From: Candidatus Aegiribacteria sp.
GTDB lineage: Bacteria; Fermentibacterota; Fermentibacteria; Fermentibacterales; JCC-6
Assembly: GCA_013138965.1 (NCBI GenBank)
Contig: WTBT01000001.1
Location: forward strand, 1 to 64,000
DNA: 64,000 nucleotides
Reading direction: 5' to 3'
Shown here: positions 49,071 to 57,669 of the stretch, piece by piece
How positions within the stretch are numbered: position 1 is the first letter of the stretch
Layout: each line of letters starts with the position of its first letter
Notes under the pieces: model-generated
Database searches by the model: none
What the model was told of the DNA's origin: nothing
The model's input: the letters and a program-made list of their open reading frames with translations, nothing else
Position numbers and translations under genes: made by a program

Positions 49071-50212
49071 CAGATTACCTCCATAACGGCGTCAACGATC
49101 TCTTCAGGGGTGATCTCATACCCGTCTATCCGGTGAAGGGGAACCACTCTGACAGAATCCCGTGTCATTCTTTCAACTTCGTGGATTATCTGTCCCTGAT
49201 TCAGCTCCGGTACGAGAACGACATCTTTCGAATCAAGCATTTCCTTTACTGTTCTGTCAGGAAATGGCCAGAGGGTTACAGGGCGGAAGATACCAACTGT
49301 CTTCCTCCTCTTCTTCAGAATCGCCTGTGCCGCAAGTGCTGACCTGTAAACGGAGCCGTAGGCGAAGATGACCACGGAACTCTCCTCCACGTTATGCATC
49401 TCTACATCCTCAAGTTCGTCCAGTCTTCTTGTGATCTTGTGCTTGAGTCTTTCCATCTTCGCGATTACTTCATTCTCTTTCCTTGTGGGAAAGCCATCTT
49501 TATCATGTGTAAGGCCTGTCACGTGATACCTGTACCCGCTGCCAAAACTGGCCATGGGAGAGACGTTCAATGTTGATTCGTGGTAGTGCTCATACCATTC
49601 AACAGGAACGTCGGGAACAGGCATTGGAACAACATGAACATCTTCCTTAAGGGGAAAGACAACTCTTTCCCGCATATGGCCGATGATCTCATCCGGAAGG
49701 AGAATAACAGGAGTTCTGAAAGTCTCCGAGAGGTTGAAAGCCCTGATTGTCAGCTCGAAGCATTCCTTCACATTGCAGGGTGCCAGGGCTATTACGGGAT
49801 GGTCTCCGTGGGTTCCCCACCTGGCCTGCATCACGTCTCCCTGGGCAGCCTGCGTGGGTAAGCCGGTCGAGGGGCCTCCACGCATGACATTTACAACCAC
49901 AATCGGGACTTCCGTCATACATGCGTATCCCAGCCCCTCCTGCATAAGGCTGAAACCGGGACCACTGGTTGCTGTCATAGATTTCGAACCCGCGAGCCTT
50001 CCTCCAATGAGAGCGCTGATGCTTGCTATTTCATCCTCCATCTGGATCCACTTTTTATTAAGCAGAGGCATGTACCGCGCAAGCAGTTCAGCTATTTCGG
50101 TTGATGGAGTTATGGGATAACCGGCGAAAAATCCTATGCCGGCAGCAATTGCTCCGAGCGCAACAGCTTCATTTCCCTGAACAAGTCTGGTTTCACCCCA
50201 AGGCACAATCAC
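49070..50212 (-). CDS. korA: 2-oxoacid:ferredoxin oxidoreductase, alpha subunit
   Basis: A 380-residue alpha subunit. GNEAVALGAIAAGIGFFAGY and PITPSTEIAE, then MEDEIASISALIGG..G....TATSGPGFSLMQE and the late FAYGSVYRSA are typical. It starts at GTG 50212 inside a GTGA overlap with korD. The specificity (2-oxoglutarate versus branched 2-oxoacids) cannot be fixed from motifs. Confidence 0.92.
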   Translation of the reverse strand: MIVPWGETRLVQGNEAVALGAIAAGIGFFAGYPITPSTEIAELLARYMPLLNKKWIQMEDEIASISALIGGRLAGSKSMTATSGPGFSLMQEGLGYACMTEVPIVVVNVMRGGPSTGLPTQAAQGDVMQARWGTHGDHPVIALAPCNVKECFELTIRAFNLSETFRTPVILLPDEIIGHMRERVVFPLKEDVHVVPMPVPDVPVEWYEHYHESTLNVSPMASFGSGYRYHVTGLTHDKDGFPTRKENEVIAKMERLKHKITRRLDELEDVEMHNVEESSVVIFAYGSVYRSALAAQAILKKRRKTVGIFRPVTLWPFPDRTVKEMLDSKDVVLVPELNQGQIIHEVERMTRDSVRVVPLHRIDGYEITPEEIVDAVMEVI

Positions 50213-50580
50213 CTGGAATCACCTTCTCCCTTTACCTTTGTTGCAGGCAAATGCTGCAGTCTATCTTGAGCATTGTTTACTCGTCCCTCTCTATCCTTGA
50301 CACCGATGGCAAAATCAGGGCATCTTCTGGCGCAGAGATAGCATCTGACACATTTCTCCGGGTGAGCAACAACGGCCTTCTGGCACTTCATTTCAAGAAC
50401 GCCGGTGGGACAGAACTCAACACATATACCGCAACCTTTGCACCAATCCGGAAATACATGCACGAAGGAATCGGGTTCGACGCGTACTTTTCCCTTCGAT
50501 GCACTCTTTTTCTCCGCAGCCTTGCCGCCGTTCTTCTTCCCGGCGGAGGTTTTCTCTGAAGGTGAGGATTTCTCAGCCAT
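50209..50580 (-). CDS. korD: ferredoxin subunit of 2-oxoacid oxidoreductase
   Basis: A 123-residue protein with two [4Fe-4S] motifs (CKGCGICVEFCP and CVRCYLCARRCP) after a 40-residue Lys/Ala/Ser-rich, probably disordered N-terminal extension (SSPSEKTSAGKKNGGKAAEK). It passes electrons from the oxidoreductase to soluble ferredoxin. It is the first gene of korDABC. The extension is longer than in typical KorD. Confidence 0.88.
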   Translation of the reverse strand: MAEKSSPSEKTSAGKKNGGKAAEKKSASKGKVRVEPDSFVHVFPDWCKGCGICVEFCPTGVLEMKCQKAVVAHPEKCVRCYLCARRCPDFAIGVKDREGRVNNAQDRLQHLPATKVKGEGDSR

Positions 50581-50685
50581 TGAACCTGTACCTCCCTTAT
50601 CTATCGCACAGATAGATAAGTGATTGCGCAGAAAGGCAGGAAATGTATCCTGCCTTCTGCATGATGAGACATTTTTCCGTTCCAG

Positions 50686-52011
50686 CTAATCCATGAATAA
50701 TTTCAAAACCTCTGGAAGATCAGGTTTTCCGATCTCCTGGAGGTCGTATCCCACTCTTACAACTGGTTTATTGATCTTGATTATCCGGGTAAGGTCGATT
50801 GGAGTTGCTATGATAACAACATCACAATCCGATGCGTTTATAGTCTGTTGAAGATCCTTCATCTGGTCCTCGCCGTAACCCATAGCAGGAAGAATAACGG
50901 CTTCCTCCCGGTCTGCGTAGTACTTTTCGAACGTGTCGATAATACTGCCTACCGCAAAGGGTCTGGGATCAACGTAATCAGCTGCGCCGAATTTTTCGGC
51001 AGCGACGAATCCTGCGCCGTACTCCATATCACCGTGAGTAAGTGTCGGTCCGTCTTCAACCACGAGAACTTTTGCTCCGGTGATGAGAGAGGGATTCTCC
51101 ACGGTCAGAGGGCTTGCGGCATCAACGATCACCGCATCAGGATTCACAGCTCTTACATTGGCTCGGACTTCATCAACATCCTCAGGGTATGCGCTGTCTA
51201 TCTTGTTGATAACAACGGCATCGGCAAGTCTGAGATTAGTCTGTCCCGGATAGTAGGATATCTCATGTCCCGGCCTGTGAGGGTCTACCACTGTAATGGT
51301 CAGATCAGGTTTGTAGAATGATGTATCGTTGTTTCCGCCATCCCAGAGGATTATATCAGCTTCTTTTTCCGCCTCGCGCAGTATTGCCTCATAATCCACT
51401 CCGGCGTATATGATATTTCCACTTTCAATGTGCGGCTCGTACTCCTCCATCTCTTCGATGGTGCAGTTGTGCTTCTTGAGGTCATCAATGGTTGCGAACC
51501 TCTGAACTTTCTGCGCAACGAGATCGCCGTAAGGCATCGGGTGTCTGATGGCGACAACCTTTTTACCGGCTGCCTGCAGGATATCTATCACACGTCTTGT
51601 TGTCTGGCTTTTTCCGCAGCCCGTACGCACCGCGCAAACAGCAATAAGAGGTTTAGTACTCTTTATCATGGTTTTTTCTACCCCGAGCATTGTGAAATCA
51701 ACACCCGCAGCATTGACCCTTGAACAGAGTTCCATAACCGTATTGTCCGACAGGTCACTGTAGCACATAACACAGAGCTCTATATCCTTTTCGATAAGTA
51801 TCTCTTCAAGTCCGTCTTCAGCGAGAATAGGAATACCATCGGGATATAGATCGCCTGCAAGTTCCGCAGGATACTTTCTGCCATCTATATCCGGTATCTG
51901 TGTTGCGGTAAACGCTACCACATCATAGTCCGGATTGTCTCGGTAGACTACGTTGAAATTGTGAAAATCGCGCCCGGCGGCGCCAAGGATCAAGGTTCTG
52001 ATCTTGCTCAT
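50686..52011 (-). CDS. cyclic 2,3-diphosphoglycerate synthetase-like GTPase
   Basis: A 441-residue COG2403-type protein, related to the enzyme that closes 2,3-diphosphoglycerate to its cyclic form in methanogens. It has an N-terminal Rossmann-like half (LILGAAGRDFHNFN), a P-loop GCGKSQTTRRV near residue 132, WDGGNND and VVINKIDSA (GTP-specificity NKxD). In bacteria the true role is unproven; it may make an osmolyte or serve as a GTPase. Its leader holds three hairpins and its ribosome binding site lies in one (52020-52052). Cytosolic. Confidence 0.8.
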   Translation of the reverse strand: MSKIRTLILGAAGRDFHNFNVVYRDNPDYDVVAFTATQIPDIDGRKYPAELAGDLYPDGIPILAEDGLEEILIEKDIELCVMCYSDLSDNTVMELCSRVNAAGVDFTMLGVEKTMIKSTKPLIAVCAVRTGCGKSQTTRRVIDILQAAGKKVVAIRHPMPYGDLVAQKVQRFATIDDLKKHNCTIEEMEEYEPHIESGNIIYAGVDYEAILREAEKEADIILWDGGNNDTSFYKPDLTITVVDPHRPGHEISYYPGQTNLRLADAVVINKIDSAYPEDVDEVRANVRAVNPDAVIVDAASPLTVENPSLITGAKVLVVEDGPTLTHGDMEYGAGFVAAEKFGAADYVDPRPFAVGSIIDTFEKYYADREEAVILPAMGYGEDQMKDLQQTINASDCDVVIIATPIDLTRIIKINKPVVRVGYDLQEIGKPDLPEVLKLFMD

Positions 52012-52018
52012 CTGTTAT

Positions 52019-52119
52019 CCTTTCCGCAAGAGGATGACTGCTTGCGGGAAAGCAACAGCGAACCGCCATCGCGGTTCGGCCTCTCCCATCTGCAAAAACT
52101 CCGGTCAACCTTTGACCGG
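52019..52119 (-). promoter_or_regulatory. three-hairpin leader of the cPGS-like gene
   Basis: In the minus-strand leader, three stems follow one another: 52101-52119 (CCGGTCAA/TTGACCGG, 3-base loop), 52059-52078 (8 bp, 4-base loop) and 52020-52052 (CTTTCCGCAAG with CTTGCGGGAAAG, one bulge). The last one contains the AAAGGA ribosome binding site, which lies 7 nt before the ATG at 52011. Opening that stem would free the site, so translation control by a ligand, protein or temperature is plausible. No known riboswitch class is recognised. Confidence 0.6.
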
Positions 52120-52182
52120 ACATAACTAAACAAATCTCACAACCCTGAACGTAATTGTCAACTCACTGTTGCAGTGCCGGGG

Positions 52183-54243
52183 TTAATGAATATCATCGAT
52201 TCCATGCCATACACCGCCACCGATAAGGGATTGGGCTATATTTGTGAGGTGATCGCCGATACGCTCGCAGTATTCAATGAAATCAAGCAGCGCAAGCCTC
52301 TTCAATCCATCCTGCCCTTTACTGGTAAGGCAGTCGGTATAACTTCTTCGCGCATCGTCCTCGAGCCTGTTGAGTCTGGATTCAAGAGAGAGGACGGCAT
52401 TTGAGGCTTCCCTGTCATGGGATTCAAGAGACAACTTTGTTGACGCAAGCATTTTGGTTACGATCTCGGATGCGCGAGCTGCTGCTTCGGCCAGTTCTCC
52501 CGATTCTATCTTGAAGCTTCCGGATATTCTGTTTCTGACCTCAACGATATTGACCGCATGGTCGGACACCCTTTCAAGGTCGTTGATAGTATGGATGATA
52601 ACAGGCAGTTTCAGCGACTGGTTCTGATCAAGGTTCCGCTGAAAAAGTTTTGAGGCGTAAATGGTAAGATCCCGCTGCATATAGTCTACCCTGTCCTCCA
52701 TGGACATTATTTTGCCAGATTTTGGATAACCCTTGAAAAAGCAGGATATAGCCCCATTGACAGTAGCCTCCGCATAGCTGGCCATTTTGACCATCTCGCG
52801 TTCAAGGTTATCAATTGCGAGGGCGGGAGAATCCAGAAGGTTGTCATCAAGCAAGAGTTCAATTTCTTCGCTCTTATCTTCCTCCCTGTCCGGAATGATG
52901 AACCGGCACAGTCTCGCCAGTAATGGGACCAGCGGAAGAAAGAGAATCGCGTTGAAAATATTGAACATACTGTGGGCGTTGGCCACCTGTCTCAGCGGAT
53001 CACCCGCCGTTGACCTGACAAAGTTAAGCACGAAACCGTTATTGTCAGATATGAGCAGGCCCATGTATATGGCGCCTATCACGTTGAAAAGCGTATGCGC
53101 CATGGCGGTCTGCTTTGCCGTTCTACCGGCTCCAATGGCGGAGAGCTGGGCGGTGACCGTAGTACCTATGTTATCACCCAGTACCAGGTAGAAAGCTCCC
53201 TGCAGATTTATCAGCCCGGCTCCGGCCAGCGTCATGGTCAATCCGACCGTAGCGCTTGAACTTTGAATAATGGATGTCAGAATCGTTCCGGCCAGGATCG
53301 CCAGCAGAGGATTTGTGCTGAAAGTCATGAAGAAGTTCTTTACGGCCATACTGGTCTTAAGGGGGCCGAGAACATCCTTCATAAGTGTCATACCGAGGAA
53401 AATAAGGCCAAGACCGATTACAACCTGACCCCAGAACCGAATACGGCGAGTCTTTGCGAAGGCGTACATCGCGAAACCGATAGCAACTATGGGCAAGGCG
53501 TAATGCGTTAACTTGAACGCTATCAGCTGACCTGTGATAGTTGTGCCGATATTTGCGCCGATTATCACACCAACGGCCTGCCTGAGAACGATCAGACCGG
53601 AATTCACGAAACTCACTGCTATCACTGAAGTGGCGCTGGAGCTTTGAATAACAGCTGTCATAAGGGCACCGGCCAGCAGTCCCAGCACCCTGTTGCTGGT
53701 TATCCTTTTAAGTATGCTCCGCATCCTGTTACCGGCTACGGTCTGAAGGGATTCTGACATCATCTTCATACCAAGCAGGAAAATAGCCAGGCCGCCAAGA
53801 ATCTGGAAGATAATACTCTGTAGATCAACCGCCAGCGCGGAGAAACGAATCCTCTCCTCTGAACCGTCGGGAAGGAATACCCGCGCCTCAACTTTGTTAT
53901 TGGCTGTGCTGCCGCCCAGCCTCAGTGAAATAGCAGCGTGTCCATCAGAATCCGTAAGGATAAGCACTGTTGAAAAGGCTCCCGACAGTGTATCCCCCTC
54001 CAGTATCAGCGGATCTTCGCCTTCAAAGGGATATGCAAGTGTGCCGCCATCGGAATTCATCTCGAATTCTACAGCCACTCCGGCAACGGGCCGGCTGCGG
54101 GAATCAGTCACCCGGATCAGGAGAGGCTGTTCCAGCACGGTTTCTATTCTGCCATTCTGGGAATTACCGAATTCCTCGACAGTGTAATGCTCCGCCGCAA
54201 GCAAAGAGAAGATGGATATCAGGAGAATCAGAGCTGTTCGCAT
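52183..54243 (-). CDS. Na/Pi cotransporter with Ig-like and PhoU-like domains
   Basis: A 686-residue protein. A signal segment is followed by an extracytoplasmic Ig-like domain (about 25-140, bacterial invasin-like big domain style: LIRVTDSRSRPVAGVAVEFE). The membrane part has the two Na/Pi-cotransporter repeats (AVIQSSSATSVIAVSFVNSG and SIIQSSSATVGLTMTLAGAG; GANIGTTITGQ and GDNIGTTVTAQ). The C-terminal 200 residues form a PhoU-like helical domain (LERVSDHAVNIVEVRNR, YCERIGDHLTNIAQS). NptA/YjbB relatives lack the Ig-like part. It probably takes up or exports phosphate with sodium. Confidence 0.9.
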   Translation of the reverse strand: MRTALILLISIFSLLAAEHYTVEEFGNSQNGRIETVLEQPLLIRVTDSRSRPVAGVAVEFEMNSDGGTLAYPFEGEDPLILEGDTLSGAFSTVLILTDSDGHAAISLRLGGSTANNKVEARVFLPDGSEERIRFSALAVDLQSIIFQILGGLAIFLLGMKMMSESLQTVAGNRMRSILKRITSNRVLGLLAGALMTAVIQSSSATSVIAVSFVNSGLIVLRQAVGVIIGANIGTTITGQLIAFKLTHYALPIVAIGFAMYAFAKTRRIRFWGQVVIGLGLIFLGMTLMKDVLGPLKTSMAVKNFFMTFSTNPLLAILAGTILTSIIQSSSATVGLTMTLAGAGLINLQGAFYLVLGDNIGTTVTAQLSAIGAGRTAKQTAMAHTLFNVIGAIYMGLLISDNNGFVLNFVRSTAGDPLRQVANAHSMFNIFNAILFLPLVPLLARLCRFIIPDREEDKSEEIELLLDDNLLDSPALAIDNLEREMVKMASYAEATVNGAISCFFKGYPKSGKIMSMEDRVDYMQRDLTIYASKLFQRNLDQNQSLKLPVIIHTINDLERVSDHAVNIVEVRNRISGSFKIESGELAEAAARASEIVTKMLASTKLSLESHDREASNAVLSLESRLNRLEDDARRSYTDCLTSKGQDGLKRLALLDFIEYCERIGDHLTNIAQSLIGGGVWHGIDDIH

Positions 54244-54478
54244 AGCAGCCTTTCAACTCCCAGGCACATCGGTTACTGAAAAATCGTGCGCCTGATAAAA
54301 CCGGACTGAACAGCAATCCGGAGTACATCGTAATCGAATATCGATAAGATCATACAACAATAACGGTGGGAATATACTAAAATTACTGCTGTCGGGAATA
54401 AGTTATCCCGGAGGAATAATCCCGAGCATCCACCGGACCAGCTGTTTGATTATTACTCCATGAGTTATTATACTGGTT

Positions 54479-55396
54479 ATGAATATGTTTTCAGCCCTTC
54501 TGGTCAGTCTGAGAATAAGGTCATGGACGAAGAATCTCTTTGTCTTTGCCGGGATTCTTTTCGCAAATCTATGGAACGATCCGAAAGTGGTGGGCATAAC
54601 CGCTCTGGGGGCACTTGGATTCTGTCTGTTATCAAGCTCAGTATACCTGATAAACGATATAGCTGACCGGAAGCGTGACATCAACCATCCAGAGAAGAAG
54701 AAACGGCCGATAGCATCAGGAGCGCTTCCCGTTCCGCCGGCTGCGGTTGCCGCGACTCTGCTCGCAGCGGGTGTGCTTATCGGATCCTGGATGCTGGCAC
54801 CGACTTACGCATTGGTTCTTAGTATCTATTTCGCGATGCAGGTGTGTTACTCTTTAAAGCTGAAACACATTGTTATTCTCGATGTTCTTATCATAGCCAC
54901 GGGATTCGTTCTAAGGGCAATAGCAGGAGTAACACTGGCTATGGATGCCGGATATACCGATGTGTCCGTATCTTACTGGCTTATCGTCTGCACCTTCTTT
55001 CTTGCTGTTTTCCTCGCTTTCGCAAAACGACGCTCCGAGGTCATCTCCCTCGGCAAGGATGCAGCTAACCACAGGGAGATCCTTGAGGAATACAGTATTC
55101 CCCTGCTTGATGAAATGATGGGAATAGCTACCGCAGCCAGTATAATCGGCTACTCCATATACTCCGTAAGCGAAAGAACTCTGGAGCTGGTTTCCACCAG
55201 ACTCTGGCTGACCATTCCATTCGTGACTTACGGTGTCTTCAGATACCTTTATCTCATCCATATCAAGGGTCATGGCGGAAGCCCCGACAGGCTGCTTCTT
55301 TCGGACAAACCGCTTCTTATCAATATCCTGCTCTGGGTCATTACAGTAGCTCTTGCTCTGACACTGTACCCCGGTACCGCATCTCTCTCGCCATGA
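54479..55396 (+). CDS. UbiA-family prenyltransferase (DPPR synthase-like)
   Basis: A 305-residue membrane protein with about eight helices and the Asp-rich motif NDIADRKRDINHPEKK (NDxxDxxxD). The N-terminal LRIRSWTKNLFVFAGILFA resembles decaprenyl-phosphate phosphoribosyltransferases, which attach phosphoribose to polyprenyl phosphate for cell-envelope arabinose donors. It overlaps the ispE start (ATGA), and ispE feeds the isoprenoid pathway that supplies its lipid substrate. A ribosome binding site is weak; a second ATG lies 6 nt downstream. Confidence 0.8.
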   Translation: MNMFSALLVSLRIRSWTKNLFVFAGILFANLWNDPKVVGITALGALGFCLLSSSVYLINDIADRKRDINHPEKKKRPIASGALPVPPAAVAATLLAAGVLIGSWMLAPTYALVLSIYFAMQVCYSLKLKHIVILDVLIIATGFVLRAIAGVTLAMDAGYTDVSVSYWLIVCTFFLAVFLAFAKRRSEVISLGKDAANHREILEEYSIPLLDEMMGIATAASIIGYSIYSVSERTLELVSTRLWLTIPFVTYGVFRYLYLIHIKGHGGSPDRLLLSDKPLLINILLWVITVALALTLYPGTASLSP

Positions 55397-56268
55397 TTAC
55401 TACAATCGAGGCCAGGGCGAAGATCAACCTGGGGTTGAGAATCCTGGGCAGCAGACCTGATGGTTTTCACGACATACAAAGCGTTTTCCAGGAGATCTCA
55501 CTATACGACACACTCCGTATCTCCATAAAGCCCGGAAGCGGTGTAATATCGTTATCATGTTCAATCTCGGAAATCCCATGCGATTCATCGAACCTCGCAT
55601 GGAAGGCGGCTGATGCCTTCCTGAGCAGCACTGGAGAATTACTGGATGTAAGAATTGAGCTTGGGAAGAATATCCCTTCCAGCGCAGGTCTGGGGGGCGG
55701 AAGCAGCGATGCCGCGGCCGTCCTGAAAGGGCTCAGTCAGCTTACCGGCATAAAGGACATCGATCTCGGTAAAATCGCGGAAACCCTGGGAAGTGATGTA
55801 CCGTTCTTCATCATAGGTAATGCTGCTGTAATAGAGGGTCGGGGTGAACTGTTATCGGAAATCCCTGTTACTCTTTTCCATGCAGTTCTCATTCACCCGA
55901 AAGCACGGGTATCCACTGCCTGGGCGTACCGTGCCTGGGACAGAGATATGAGTACATCCTTGACAAACAACACTATGATTAGGCATTATTCAGCCTCGTC
56001 AGCAGTATGGCATGAGGGTAAGCCTTTCCCGCATAACCTGCGGAATGACTTCCTTCCACTGCTTGAGAAACACTTCCCTGAAATTGCGGATCTGGCACAG
56101 TTCATGACAGACAGTAAGTGTGAGAACTGGGGTTTGTCGGGATCTGGGCCTACTTTTTACGCTCTCTTCAGAAAGAAGAGCAGGGCGCATAGTTTCTCGA
56201 AGACACTGCATTGGGATTATACTCTGTGCAGATCAGCAGAAACTGCTGGGGCGTCGTCAAATGGTTAA
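55393..56268 (+). CDS. ispE: 4-diphosphocytidyl-2-C-methyl-D-erythritol kinase
   Basis: A 291-residue GHMP kinase of the MEP isoprenoid pathway. AKINLGLRILGSRPDGFHDI at the start, GLGGGSSDAAAVL (ATP-binding motif 2) and WGLSGSGPTFYALF (motif 3) are diagnostic. The final codons and stop (56266-56268) lie inside tRNA-Gln on the same strand, so the last residues AGASSNG come from tRNA sequence. Length is normal. Confidence 0.94.
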   Translation: MITTIEARAKINLGLRILGSRPDGFHDIQSVFQEISLYDTLRISIKPGSGVISLSCSISEIPCDSSNLAWKAADAFLSSTGELLDVRIELGKNIPSSAGLGGGSSDAAAVLKGLSQLTGIKDIDLGKIAETLGSDVPFFIIGNAAVIEGRGELLSEIPVTLFHAVLIHPKARVSTAWAYRAWDRDMSTSLTNNTMIRHYSASSAVWHEGKPFPHNLRNDFLPLLEKHFPEIADLAQFMTDSKCENWGLSGSGPTFYALFRKKSRAHSFSKTLHWDYTLCRSAETAGASSNG

Positions 56269-56321
56269 GACACAGGGTTTTGGTCCCTGCATTGGGGGTT
56301 CGAATCCTCCCGCCCCAGCCA
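56247..56321 (+). tRNA. tRNA-Gln (anticodon TTG)
   Basis: A 75-nt cloverleaf with acceptor TGGGGCG/CGCCCCA, discriminator G, encoded CCA and anticodon loop TTTTGGT (TTG). The first 22 nt overlap the end of ispE. rplY and pth follow, a common bacterial order. Confidence 0.96.
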
Positions 56322-56359
56322 CTGTCCCGGAGTAACCGGGAGGGAGAAAGGATATAGTA

Positions 56360-57043
56360 ATGCCTGAGAAAAAGTCACTGATAATTGCCGAACGCACCGA
56401 GTTCGGTTCCAGAGTAGCAAGAAGACTGCGCCGCGCAGGATCCATACCGGCTGTTGTTTACGGCAGAGGCGGTGGAGAACTGAAAGTCACGGTTATCGAA
56501 AAGGAATTCCTTGACAAGATAGGCTACTCCACTTCATCCGGAATAATGGACCTTAAGATGGGCAGAAAATCTCCTGTTACAGCTATCATCAAGGATGTCC
56601 AGTGGGACATACTTTCAGACAGACCTGTTCACATTGATTTCCTGAGGGTATCCGCGGACCAGATAGTATCCATCCCGGTTCACATACACCTTGATAATAT
56701 CCCCCTTGGCGTTAAGATGGGCGGAGTCCTCGAACATACTCTTCATGAGATCATCATAAAGGTAAGGGCAAAGGATATCCCATCAGCCATAAACCTTGAT
56801 GTTGAAGGTATGGATATCGGAGATTCCATGCATCTTTCCGAGATCACACTGCCTGAAGGTATGACCCTTGATATGGATGAGACCCTTGTGCTTGCTTCCG
56901 TTGTGGCGCCAAGTGTCGCCAAGGTCGAGGCCGAGGAAGTCGAGGAGGAAGAACTCCCTGAAGGTGAAGAAGCTCCTGCCGAAGGCGCCGCGGAGGCCAA
57001 AGGAGAAAAGAAAGAGGAATCTTCAAAGTCCGGAAAGGAATAA
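56360..57043 (+). CDS. rplY: ribosomal protein L25, long (Ctc) form
   Basis: A 227-residue L25/Ctc protein binding 5S rRNA. The N-terminal L25 domain (RTEFGSRVARRLRRAGSIPAVVYGR) is followed by the beta domain of the TL5/Ctc form and a Glu/Ala-rich acidic tail (about 195-227). It is followed after 3 bases by pth, which also handles tRNA. GGAGGGAGAAAGG lies upstream of the ATG. Confidence 0.92.
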   Translation: MPEKKSLIIAERTEFGSRVARRLRRAGSIPAVVYGRGGGELKVTVIEKEFLDKIGYSTSSGIMDLKMGRKSPVTAIIKDVQWDILSDRPVHIDFLRVSADQIVSIPVHIHLDNIPLGVKMGGVLEHTLHEIIIKVRAKDIPSAINLDVEGMDIGDSMHLSEITLPEGMTLDMDETLVLASVVAPSVAKVEAEEVEEEELPEGEEAPAEGAAEAKGEKKEESSKSGKE

Positions 57044-57046
57044 TCC

Positions 57047-57616
57047 TTGTCAGTTCCCCGTCTTGTGGCCTGTCTTGGCAACCCGGGGGAAAAGTACAGA
57101 ATGACATGGCACAACGCCGGCTTCTGGGTAGCCGATATCCTGGCGCGGGAAGCCGGTGTTCATTTCATAAACGCAGGTCTTTTCAATGCATCGGTTATCC
57201 CGGATGGCCCGGATCTTATCAAGCCAACTGTCTTTATGAACAGAAGCGGCAAAGCCGTTGCCGCTTTTCTTGACAGCAGGGGTTACAACGCTGATGAACT
57301 GCTGGTTGTATGTGATGATATCAATCTTGAACTCGGAAGGCTTCGACTGAGAGACAACGGTTCTCATGGAGGTCATAACGGTTTGAAGAGTATCATCGAC
57401 TCTCTGGGTACCGAATCATTCTCCAGATTGAGGCTGGGTATCGGACTCCCGCCAACCGGTGAGGACCTTGCTGATTATGTTCTGGATACTGTACCCGGGA
57501 AACTGGAGGAGGAAGCTTCTGTGATGGCGCACAACGCGGCAGACTGCGTTATGCTTTACCTGACGGAAGGACTGACCTCCGCTCAGGAGCGGTACAACAG
57601 AAAACTGGATACTTAA
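57047..57616 (+). CDS. pth: peptidyl-tRNA hydrolase
   Basis: A 189-residue Pth that frees tRNA from prematurely released peptidyl-tRNA. LVACLGNPGEKYRMTWHNAGF (catalytic His in the WHNAG motif), KPTVFMNRSGKAV and the VVCDDINLELGRLRLRDNGS-HGGHNGLKS stretch are typical. The start codon is TTG with GGAAAGGA upstream. Cytosolic. Confidence 0.93.
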   Translation: MSVPRLVACLGNPGEKYRMTWHNAGFWVADILAREAGVHFINAGLFNASVIPDGPDLIKPTVFMNRSGKAVAAFLDSRGYNADELLVVCDDINLELGRLRLRDNGSHGGHNGLKSIIDSLGTESFSRLRLGIGLPPTGEDLADYVLDTVPGKLEEEASVMAHNAADCVMLYLTEGLTSAQERYNRKLDT

Positions 57617-57622
57617 TGAAAA

Positions 57623-57650
57623 GATGCCGACCGCATAAGCAGCCGGCATC
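57623..57650. terminator. hairpin between convergent pth and lipoprotein gene
   Basis: GATGCCG (57623-57629) pairs with CGGCATC (57644-57650) around a 14-base loop and is followed by T-rich sequence on the plus strand. It probably ends the ispE-rplY-pth transcript and perhaps the opposite one. Confidence 0.5.
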
Positions 57651-57669
57651 CATTCTGTTTCGGTTATTT

